Below, piece after piece: positions 1 through 4,547 of a stretch of DNA of 11,124 nt (within the stretch, counting starts at the first letter, position 1; every line of letters starts with the position of its first letter). The notes beneath the pieces were generated by a model. That model was not told the DNA's origin. It did no database searches and was given only the letters and a program-made list of their open reading frames with translations. The stretch is from Bacteroidota bacterium. GTDB taxonomy: Bacteria > Bacteroidota > UBA10030 > UBA6906. A program made the position numbers and the translations under genes. The stretch lies in NCBI GenBank assembly GCA_016844425.1, contig JAERML010000040.1, positions 1 to 11,124 of the forward strand. The letters run 5' to 3'.

Positions 1-1
1 C

Positions 2-625
2 TTCGGCGTTGCGTTTGCATTTGTTGAGTCAAGCGTAGTTGTCTATCTCCGCTCAATCTACTATCCGGATGGGTTCGCGTTTCCGCTGAAGCTTATCAGT
101 CAACAACATTTGACTGTGGAGCTGGCACGGGAAGCTGCGACTATCGTGATGCTTGCGGCTGTTGGATTTCTTGTGGGATCGAAAGCGTGGGAGAGGTTTG
201 GATACTTCCTCGTTGCCTTTGGCGTGTGGGATATTTTCTACTACGTATGGCTGAAAGTGATTCTCGATTGGCCGGCCAGTCTTTCCGATTGGGACATCCT
301 GTTTCTTATCCCTTTGCCATGGATCGGTCCGGTGATTGCTCCTGTGCTTATCTCTCTCTTGATGATCGTTTGCGGTTTGACCATTGCGGTGAGGTTCGAG
401 GGGAGGAAGTTCTTCCATCCGAATAGGTGGTCGTGGATGCTTGCCATTGCAGGAACGCTCGTGGTGCTTTATTCGTTCATGACGGACACCGAGGCGACAT
501 TGAACGGCCGGCAGCCTGCGCCCTATCAATACGCTCTTCTCGCACTGAGTCTCGTTGTTTACGCGGTCTCGTTTTTTATCGCATGCAACCCTCTTTCATC
601 AGATCAATTGAGATCCAATGACTGA
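2..625 (+). CDS. Conserved multi-pass membrane protein of unknown function (5' end outside window)
   Basis: The reading frame is open from the left window edge to TGA at 623-625, giving 207 visible residues; the true start lies upstream. An internal TTG at 110 could look like a start, but the protein-like sequence continues upstream of it (FGVAFAFVESSVVVYLRSIY), so truncation by the window is the better reading. About five to six hydrophobic segments are visible, separated by short loops. Recognisable features are an acidic residue in the first segment (FVESSVVVYLR), a LAREAATIVMLAA helix and a FGVWDIFYYVWLK segment. From memory these occur in an uncharacterised family of integral membrane proteins; no function is known to me. 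The downstream transporter gene overlaps it by 8 bp, which implies translational coupling and co-transcription. Confidence is high for a real gene and low for any role. Confidence 0.85.
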   Translation, partial: FGVAFAFVESSVVVYLRSIYYPDGFAFPLKLISQQHLTVELAREAATIVMLAAVGFLVGSKAWERFGYFLVAFGVWDIFYYVWLKVILDWPASLSDWDILFLIPLPWIGPVIAPVLISLLMIVCGLTIAVRFEGRKFFHPNRWSWMLAIAGTLVVLYSFMTDTEATLNGRQPAPYQYALLALSLVVYAVSFFIACNPLSSDQLRSND

Positions 626-1508
626 TCTGCAACGGGCCAAAGAACGGAAGGCAGAGACCCTCCTCCTCATTGTTGTCATTATCTGGGCGTCGAACTATCC
701 GATTGCAAAATGGGGATTGAAGGAACTCGACCCTCTTCTCTTCAACGGCATCCGGTACGTGGTGGCTGCATTGGTTCTGGCCTTTCTGTTCTTTAGCCGC
801 TCGCAGTGGACCCCCATTGCCAGGAATGATTGGCGCATGCTCATAAAGGCCGGTATCGTTGCCAACGTGATCTATCAGATGGCGTTCATCATCGGGCTGA
901 ACATGACAAGCGCCGGGAATTCAGCCATCCTGCTTAACACGTCCCCGCTCTGGACGCTTCTGTTGAGTTCACGGTTACATAGAGAGAATGTTGGTCGTCA
1001 GATGTGGCTCGGAGCGTTGGTCTCGCTGTGTGGCGTGGCGATGATCATTCTTGGAAGCGGGAAGAAGCTTCAGTTCGGCGGGATGGATGTCTATGGCGAC
1101 TTGCTATCTCTTGGTGCAGCAGCGTTCTGGGGGTTGAACACAAATCTACAGAAGCCGCTCGTGGCGAAGTACCCGACTCTGCAAGTAACGTTCGTTATGA
1201 TTACGGTTGGCGCGGTGGGTTTGGGGATCGCAGCCATTCCATCTGCAATGACGACCTCCTGGTCGACGATCCATTGGAGTTACATTCTCGCCGCGGTCGT
1301 TTCAGGGGCGCTCTCGATTGGCATTGCGAATTTCTTCTGGTCAACCGGTGTGAAGCATCTTGGCCCCGGGCGGACTGCAACGTATAGCACCCTCGTCCCG
1401 GTGCTGGCGTTTATCATCTCATACTTTACACTTGACGAACAACTCTTCCCGATTCATTTTGTGGGTGCAGCGGTGACCGTGTTTGGTGTGTGGTATGCGA
1501 GAAGATAG
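618..1508 (+). CDS. EamA/DMT-family transporter
   Basis: This 296-residue protein has the length and layout of a drug/metabolite transporter (DMT superfamily, EamA type): about ten transmembrane helices in two tandem EamA repeats (roughly residues 10-145 and 155-294). The opening IIWASNYPIAKWGL followed by LLFNGIRYVVAALVLAFLF is typical of helices 1-2 of the first repeat. The second repeat starts near LLSLGAAAFWGLNTNLQKPL and ends with LVPVLAFIISYFTLDEQLFPIHFVGA. It should sit in the inner membrane and export or exchange a small metabolite; the substrate cannot be read from sequence. ATG at 618 overlaps the end of the preceding membrane-protein gene by 8 bp. The stop lies only 5 bp from the 3' end of a tRNA-Val copy on the opposite strand, so the two transcription units converge with almost no spacer and no T-rich terminator on the plus strand. 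Confidence 0.9.
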   Translation: MTDLQRAKERKAETLLLIVVIIWASNYPIAKWGLKELDPLLFNGIRYVVAALVLAFLFFSRSQWTPIARNDWRMLIKAGIVANVIYQMAFIIGLNMTSAGNSAILLNTSPLWTLLLSSRLHRENVGRQMWLGALVSLCGVAMIILGSGKKLQFGGMDVYGDLLSLGAAAFWGLNTNLQKPLVAKYPTLQVTFVMITVGAVGLGIAAIPSAMTTSWSTIHWSYILAAVVSGALSIGIANFFWSTGVKHLGPGRTATYSTLVPVLAFIISYFTLDEQLFPIHFVGAAVTVFGVWYARR

Positions 1509-1513
1509 AGGAG

Positions 1514-1583
1514 TGGACGCTACTGGGGTCGAACCAGTGACCTCCTGCTTGTAAGGCAGGCGCTCTGAACCAACTGAGCTAAG
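1514..1583 (-). pseudogene. tRNA-Val(UAC) copy lacking its first five bases
   Basis: Read on the minus strand this matches the intact tRNA-Val at 1781-1855 from base C6 (CTTAGCTC...) to the discriminator A. D-arm GCTC/GAGC, anticodon stem CCTGC/GCAGG with loop CTTACAA (anticodon UAC), T-stem ACTGG/CCAGT and the 3' acceptor strand AGCGTCC are present. The 5' acceptor bases GGACG are missing and replaced by the end of a palindromic element (TTGGGA), so only some acceptor pairs can form. The anticodon stem differs from the intact copy by compensated changes, which suggests this was once a functional isogene rather than a random decayed duplicate. A simple 2-base deletion (GGGACGCTTAG to GGGACTTAG) explains the acceptor end almost as well when this copy is viewed alone. 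Probably not aminoacylated; it could be called intact by a lenient scan. Confidence 0.75.
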
Positions 1584-1655
1584 TCCCAATTCGGTCTGCG
1601 AGTGGCAGTAGGCAGGAACCGAATTGCGGATCCCGACGCTATTTGTCGGGACTAA
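1584..1655. repeat. REPIN-like palindromic element, copy 1
   Basis: Three helices can be drawn. The outer stem is CAATTCGG (1587-1594) with CCGAATTG (1619-1626), extended by TCC/GGA (1584-1586 with 1628-1630) across a single bulged base at 1627. An inner stem CTGC/GCAG (1596-1599 with 1612-1615) lies 9 bases from the outer stem start. A second hairpin, TCCCGAC/GTCGGGA (1631-1637 with 1645-1651), has a 7-base loop. TAAG (1580-1583, inside the tRNA) borders the left side and CTAA (1652-1655) follows the second hairpin. Every stem has a counterpart with base-pair-preserving changes in copy 2. No reading frame or T-run suggests a gene or a terminator. Confidence 0.7.
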
Positions 1656-1659
1656 CCAG

Positions 1660-1701
1660 TGGACGCTGTAGGAGTCGAACCTACGACCTCCGCCTTGTAA
1701 G
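1660..1701 (-). pseudogene. 3' half of a tRNA-Val(UAC), truncated at the anticodon loop
   Basis: On the minus strand this starts at the anticodon loop CTTACAA and continues through GGCGG, the variable region AGGTC, T-stem GTAGG/CCTAC with loop TTCGACT, AGCGTCC and the discriminator A. Everything 5' of the anticodon loop is absent and replaced by a palindromic element ending GGGA. The T-stem differs from that of the other two tRNA-Val copies at three positions, all compensated (GTAGG/CCTAC against ACTGG/CCAGT), so this half derives from a distinct, formerly functional tRNA-Val gene. It cannot fold as a tRNA. Confidence 0.8.
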
Positions 1702-1774
1702 TCCCGATTCGGCCCACGAGCGAAAGCGAGTGGCAACCGAATCGAGGACCCCGACGATTTCTGTCGGGGGCTGA
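1702..1774. repeat. REPIN-like palindromic element, copy 2
   Basis: The architecture matches copy 1 at identical internal offsets. The outer stem is CGATTCGG (1705-1712) with CCGAATCG (1737-1744), extended by TCC/GGA across a one-base bulge at 1745. The inner stem is CCAC/GTGG (1714-1717 with 1730-1733). The second hairpin is CCCCGAC/GTCGGGG (1749-1755 with 1763-1769), again with a 7-base loop. If transcribed from the plus strand, the inner stem-loop could form two sheared G-A pairs and a GC-GAAA-GC cap, a GNRA tetraloop. TAAG (1698-1701) in the tRNA-Val anticodon loop borders the left; CTGA (1771-1774) lies on the right. Confidence 0.7.
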
Positions 1775-1780
1775 TCGTTG

Positions 1781-1855
1781 TGGACGCTACTGGGGTCGAA
1801 CCAGTGACCTCCGCCTTGTAAGGGCGGCGCTCTGAACCAACTGAGCTAAGCGTCC
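1781..1855 (-). tRNA. tRNA-Val(UAC), intact
   Basis: A 75-base cloverleaf with every arm paired: acceptor GGACGCT/AGCGTCC (7 of 7), D-arm GCTC/GAGC with loop AGTTGGTTCA, anticodon stem CCGCC/GGCGG with loop CTTACAA (anticodon UAC, reading GUA and probably other GUN codons), variable loop AGGTC, T-stem ACTGG/CCAGT with loop TTCGACC, and discriminator A. CCA is not encoded (the following bases are CAA), so it must be added by the CCA-adding enzyme. It is the only complete member of a three-copy cluster. Transcription runs leftwards through two palindromic elements and two broken copies towards the transporter gene. The plus strand of this gene has exactly two TAAG sites (1819-1822 and 1847-1850), the two places where the other copies are broken. 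Confidence 0.95.
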
Positions 1856-1939
1856 CTTATCAACAAACCCGCATCAAAATAAGGATTATTCCTCCAAAAT
1901 GAAACATGATGAAATCATGCCTTTCCGATTGGCATGCGA

Positions 1940-1968
1940 GGAACAGTGCAACGGATTCGAATGTCCGG
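1940..1968 (+). promoter_or_regulatory. Possible ECF-type promoter for the sigma-factor operon
   Basis: GGAACA at 1940-1945 resembles the GGAAC -35 core recognised by many ECF sigma factors, and GTCC at 1963-1966 lies about 18 bases downstream, where a -10 element would be expected. ECF genes are often autoregulated, which makes the position plausible. The implied 5' leader before ATG 1986 would be very short, fitting the lack of a clear Shine-Dalgarno. A separate short palindrome, CATGAT/ATCATG (1905-1919), lies further upstream in the same 130-bp spacer. This is a motif match only. Confidence 0.25.
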
Positions 1969-1985
1969 CGTTCTATTAGTACTTG

Positions 1986-2585
1986 ATGCTCACGGCCGAT
2001 CAGGAGAAAGAACTCGTCGAGGCGTGCAAGACGAACCCCGCTGCCTTCGAGAAGATCTACGACGAGTATTACTCGCAGATCTTTGGATACATTCTCCATC
2101 GCGTCGGCGATTACGACACAGCGAGGGACGTTTCGTCTGAGACGTTTCTAAAGGCGTACACATCCATCCATCGATTTGTCTGGAAGGAGGTAGCTCTCTC
2201 AAGCTGGCTCTATCGCATTGCGACGAACGAAGTCAATTCATTCTTTCGGAGGAGGCGGTATCCTCTCCTTGGATTCCTCGACATCCGCGGGCAGTTTGAA
2301 GCAGAATACCCTGACCCTGCATCGCTTGAGTCAGAAAAGCAGGAAGTCGAACGGCAGCTTGAGGAGCACCAGATGTACGTGAGAGTTCAGAAGATTGTCC
2401 AGCGGTTGCCGCCAAAGTACCAGGCCGTCATTGCGCTCAGGTTCTTCGAGCAGAAGAGCATCAAAGAAATATCGGAGATTGTCGGGAAGAAGGAAGGCAC
2501 CGTCAAATCTCTTCTCTCCCGGGGTCTGGAGAGAATCCGGACATCGCTTGAGCAACCGAATACCATTTCACAGGATCAATCATGA
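1986..2585 (+). CDS. ECF-family RNA polymerase sigma factor
   Basis: The 199-residue product has both conserved sigma-70 regions of the extracytoplasmic-function type and lacks regions 1 and 3. Region 2 spans about residues 15-92, with the core-binding helix YDTARDVSSETFLKAY and the -10-recognition segment SSWLYRIATNEVNSFFRRRR. Region 4 spans about 142-190, with LPPKYQAVIALRFFEQKSIKEISEIVGKKEGTVKSLL-type helix-turn-helix content. A charged linker (residues 105-140) joins them. It redirects RNA polymerase to a dedicated promoter set. ATG at 1986 is preferred over the adjacent TTG at 1983; an in-frame TAG at 1977 rules out starts further upstream. The stop overlaps the next gene by 4 bp (ATGA), the usual arrangement for a sigma factor and its membrane regulator. 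The regulon cannot be inferred from the window. Confidence 0.95.
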   Translation: MLTADQEKELVEACKTNPAAFEKIYDEYYSQIFGYILHRVGDYDTARDVSSETFLKAYTSIHRFVWKEVALSSWLYRIATNEVNSFFRRRRYPLLGFLDIRGQFEAEYPDPASLESEKQEVERQLEEHQMYVRVQKIVQRLPPKYQAVIALRFFEQKSIKEISEIVGKKEGTVKSLLSRGLERIRTSLEQPNTISQDQS

Positions 2586-3091
2586 ATGAAAAGAAGAGTC
2601 CACTTTCGGATCTGAAAGTTCCAGATGTGACCCCTGAATCGCACAAGCGGCAGCTCAAACTCACGTTGTTCGACGCAAGGAAGTCGGCGGCTCTTGCGGT
2701 GTGGCTGGTAGCGGTCCCGTGTTTCTTCCTCTTTGCGGTGTTCATGAAGCATTACTTCATGATCGACCTGCACATCTTCACCATTATTGAGGAGTCCATC
2801 GCCTCAATCGATAAAACGATCCCGATGCTCAGCCCGATTCTGCTGGTTGGATTTCCGCTCATTGCTGTCCTGATCAATGCGCTGGCGATTCTTCATGTGT
2901 CGATTGACCGTGAGCGGAGGGAGGTGATTCTTCATGTGTCGATTGACCGTGAGCGGAGGGAGGTCATTGCGACCGTCAAGGTTCGATGGATCAATCTCGC
3001 GTGTATCCTTTTGGGCTTGACGCTGATTGGGATCTTCATTTCCTATGTTATCATTGAAAACATCCACCACTACCTCTTAAAAACTCTGTGA
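2582..3091 (+). CDS. Three-helix membrane protein, candidate non-classical anti-sigma factor
   Basis: The 169-residue protein starts with a polar N-terminal segment of about 35 residues and then has three hydrophobic helices: about 36-60 (ALAVWLVAVPCFFLFAVF), 80-103 (ILLVGFPLIAVLINALAI) and 136-160 (LACILLGLTLIGIFISYVII). A charged loop between helices 2 and 3 contains the 13-residue motif ILHVSIDRERREV twice in succession. It lacks the His-x3-Cys-x2-Cys zinc motif of ZAS-type anti-sigma factors. Membership in the sigma-factor operon with a 4-bp ATGA overlap is the reason to suspect it restrains the sigma factor at the membrane; the role is inferred from position only. It ends within 1 bp of the next gene. 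Confidence 0.85.
   Translation: MNEKKSPLSDLKVPDVTPESHKRQLKLTLFDARKSAALAVWLVAVPCFFLFAVFMKHYFMIDLHIFTIIEESIASIDKTIPMLSPILLVGFPLIAVLINALAILHVSIDRERREVILHVSIDRERREVIATVKVRWINLACILLGLTLIGIFISYVIIENIHHYLLKTL
2887..2964 (+). repeat. Perfect 39-bp tandem duplication inside a membrane-protein gene
   Basis: The 39-bp unit at 2887-2925 is followed immediately by an identical unit at 2926-2964, adding 13 residues in frame to the cytoplasmic-type loop before the third transmembrane helix. Absence of any mismatch points to a recent replication-slippage or unequal-crossover event, or to an assembly artefact. Confidence 0.95.
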
Positions 3092-3321
3092 TGAAACTCC
3101 ACTGGTTCGTTCGCAAGGGGATCTTCTTCTTTCCTTCCAGTATTCCCGGCTGGATTATCGTTCTGACAACGTTGGCACTTCTCGTCTGGTTGTTCATCGA
3201 TATTGACAGCCGCTCGCATTCGGCAAGCGATACGCTCATCAACTTTGTGTTCAATGCATTGATCGTGGCGGTTGTGTATTCTCTTGTCGCTTTTTTCGCT
3301 TCGGCGACCGATAGAGGATAG
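3091..3321 (+). CDS. Small two-helix membrane protein
   Basis: The 76-residue product, starting at ATG 3091, has two hydrophobic helices: about residues 18-37 (IPGWIIVLTTLALLVWLFI) and 50-70 (LINFVFNALIVAVVYSLVAFFA), joined by a short polar loop (DIDSRSHSASDT). A GTG at 3088 would add one residue; the ATG overlapping the preceding TGA (TGATG) fits translational coupling better. No family is recognised. As the third gene of the sigma-factor operon it may be part of the membrane sensing or regulatory unit, but nothing in its sequence proves that. It converges with the minus-strand gene ending at 3356, leaving a 34-bp spacer without an obvious terminator. Confidence 0.75.
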   Translation: MKLHWFVRKGIFFFPSSIPGWIIVLTTLALLVWLFIDIDSRSHSASDTLINFVFNALIVAVVYSLVAFFASATDRG

Positions 3322-3355
3322 GATTGCAAATCATGTTACGTGCAGCCACAGCTCG

Positions 3356-3946
3356 TCACTTGACCGCATAGCCTCTCGGGACTTTAAACTTCTCAGCCGG
3401 TACGGCGAGATTTTCCTCGAATGAGACTGCCCTGGAGTCCTTCCTCATTTTTGGTGCGGTGAGTTCTGTCATCAGGCAGATATGACTCCACCCTGCGAAG
3501 ACAATCTTTTCGGAGGACGAGATTCGCTCAAATGATTCACAACTCTTTCCGGCCACTGTGATGTTGGGAAGCTTCCTCACCGTTCCATCGCGTATGCCCT
3601 TTGATGAAACCTCGTCCCAGTCAAAGCGCAGTTCTGTCCCACGGGTTGCGCTTCCGCGATTGTATGCTGTTTTCTCGGAGTGGACGACGGTGTAGAGTGT
3701 CCTGCCATCGCTGAAGAATGTCTCCGTAATCCGATCACCTTCATACACATCCCTGCGCTCTTTCATGCCGTAATCGTCAAAGTACACCACCACCTTTTTT
3801 GTGTCTTTTCTCCCACTCATGACTGTATTCTCGACGAACGTGATGATGCCGGACTTGAGATCGTACTTCTTTGATTGTGCAGTAACATACGGGGGCATGG
3901 CGACAATCAATGTCACGGCAACTGCGAGAAGAAAACTTGATTTCAT
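3356..3946 (-). CDS. Secreted protein of unknown function (LolA-like or DUF4412-like style)
   Basis: From ATG at 3946 the product has 196 residues and begins with a signal peptide: MKSS, a hydrophobic core FLLAVAVTLIVAM, then a likely signal peptidase I site near YVTAQS. The mature part is rich in alternating charged and hydrophobic strands (VVVYFDDYGMKERRDVYEG, TFFSDGRTLYTVVHSEKTAY), as in beta-sheet lipoprotein-carrier-like periplasmic proteins such as LolA-like or DUF4412-like families; this likeness is impressionistic. There is no lipobox cysteine. In-frame starts exist at 3967 (ATG) and 3997 (GTG), but only the 3946 start puts the signal peptide at the N-terminus. A weak AGAGCGG precedes it. 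It is a single gene reading towards the sigma operon. Confidence 0.75.
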   Translation of the reverse strand: MKSSFLLAVAVTLIVAMPPYVTAQSKKYDLKSGIITFVENTVMSGRKDTKKVVVYFDDYGMKERRDVYEGDRITETFFSDGRTLYTVVHSEKTAYNRGSATRGTELRFDWDEVSSKGIRDGTVRKLPNITVAGKSCESFERISSSEKIVFAGWSHICLMTELTAPKMRKDSRAVSFEENLAVPAEKFKVPRGYAVK

Positions 3947-4034
3947 CACCGCTCTATGTGTTGTTCGCATTGAGTCCAAAAGTAGGGAATATGACACGCA
4001 ATGACAACATGGTCACACCGCCACGGAGCGGAGA

Positions 4035-4055
4035 CCCCGACAGAGAACGTCGGGG
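4035..4055. repeat. Isolated CCCCGAC/GTCGGGG hairpin
   Basis: A perfect 7-bp stem (4035-4041 with 4049-4055) encloses a 7-base loop. Stem sequence and loop length equal the second hairpin of the tRNA-Val element copy 2, and GGAGA precedes it where GAGGA precedes that copy. The bulged outer stem of the full element is not seen here. The following GCGGGACTCGACC (4059-4071) looks like the T-arm end of a tRNA read from the opposite strand, so this may be another decayed tRNA-associated insertion. It lies between a minus-strand gene start and the terminator of tRNA-Gly. Confidence 0.5.
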
Positions 4056-4081
4056 CAAGCGGGACTCGACCTCCACTTCAC

Positions 4082-4110
4082 CAAAAAGAAAGCCCGGAAT
4101 CAATCCGGGC
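4082..4110 (-). terminator. Rho-independent terminator downstream of tRNA-Gly
   Basis: On the minus strand GCCCGGA/TCCGGGC pairs across a 5-base loop (stem bases 4092-4098 with 4104-4110) and is followed by a T-rich run TTTCTTTTT (4083-4091). It is about 50 bp past the 3' end of tRNA-Gly and would separate that transcript from the secreted-protein gene further on. Confidence 0.8.
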
Positions 4111-4162
4111 GTCGATCATACCTTTACTTTGTGTCTCCGTGTCTCTGTGGTTTTCTTCTGTT

Positions 4163-4237
<75 letters not shown>

Positions 4238-4280
4238 ATAATCTACTGACGATCAACTTTGTTCGTGGGACGATTTGGAA

Positions 4281-4335
4281 GAAGCTGGCATTCGGACTTT
4301 ACCCCGCCGGAGGCGGGGACTGAATTACTCCCGCA
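4281..4335 (-). pseudogene. Broken 5' half of tRNA-Gly with a hairpin inserted in the D-loop
   Basis: Read on the minus strand, bases 4335-4320 (TGCGGGAGTAATTCAG) match the acceptor and D-arm of the intact tRNA-Gly exactly, and 4293-4281 (GAATGCCAGCTTC) match its D-arm 3' strand and anticodon stem. Between them the five D-loop bases TGGTA are replaced by 26 unrelated bases forming a GC-rich hairpin. Everything beyond the anticodon (T-arm, 3' acceptor strand) is missing or too decayed to recognise. It cannot be a functional tRNA. Confidence 0.85.
4294..4319. repeat. GC-rich palindrome inserted in tRNA-Gly remnant
   Basis: The 26-base insert contains CCCCGCC (4302-4308) and GGCGGGG (4312-4318) around the triloop GGA, a perfect 7-bp stem. 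On the minus strand it begins TCCCC directly after TCAG of the tRNA D-arm, parallel to the TAAG|TCCC junctions of the tRNA-Val elements. Its stem sequence is unrelated to those elements apart from the TCCC start. Confidence 0.7.
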
Positions 4336-4486
4336 GTGTTTCAAAGGTAGTGCAAATCTCTGACTCAATCAAGTCCAAGCGATGAACAGACAGCTCGCGA
4401 TCTTCTGAATGTCCTTGTTCTGAAACGGCACATCTTGGATAGGCTGGCAAATACTGAGGGAAGGAACTCAAGACGAAGAGGTGAAA

Positions 4487-4523
4487 CAAAAAGCCCGGAT
4501 CCCGACAAAGTCGGGCCGGGCTT
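4487..4523 (-). terminator. Terminator of the large secreted-protein gene, with a nested palindrome
   Basis: On the minus strand AAGCCCGG/CCGGGCTT (4516-4523 with 4491-4498) forms an 8-bp stem ending in TTTTT (4488-4492). In place of a simple loop it holds a second perfect stem CCCGAC/GTCGGG (4501-4506 with 4510-4515). The outer stem shares the GCCCGG core with the tRNA-Gly terminator at 4082-4110, and the inner one is the core palindrome seen near the tRNAs. It starts 24 bp past the stop of the gene at 4548. Confidence 0.85.
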
Positions 4524-4547
4524 GAGGGACCTTGTTAGTGGTTTCGG

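Noticed and set aside
53..529. A 158-codon minus-strand frame opposite the first membrane protein
   Set aside because: It is rich in Arg/His/Pro with no hydrophobic core, as expected for the antisense of a membrane protein.
1419..1736. A 105-codon minus-strand frame across the tRNA-Val cluster
   Set aside because: It reads through tRNA sequences (VGSERLPYKQEVTGSTPVAS is a well-known tRNA mistranslation) and is not a gene.
1584..1774. Integron attC site or CRISPR repeat explanation for the structured elements
   Set aside because: There is no GTTRRRY core, no integrase or cas gene, no regularly sized unique spacers, and the two copies differ in sequence while keeping the fold.
1584..1774. Intrinsic terminator for the transporter or tRNA transcripts
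   Set aside because: Neither strand has a T-run after any of the stems.
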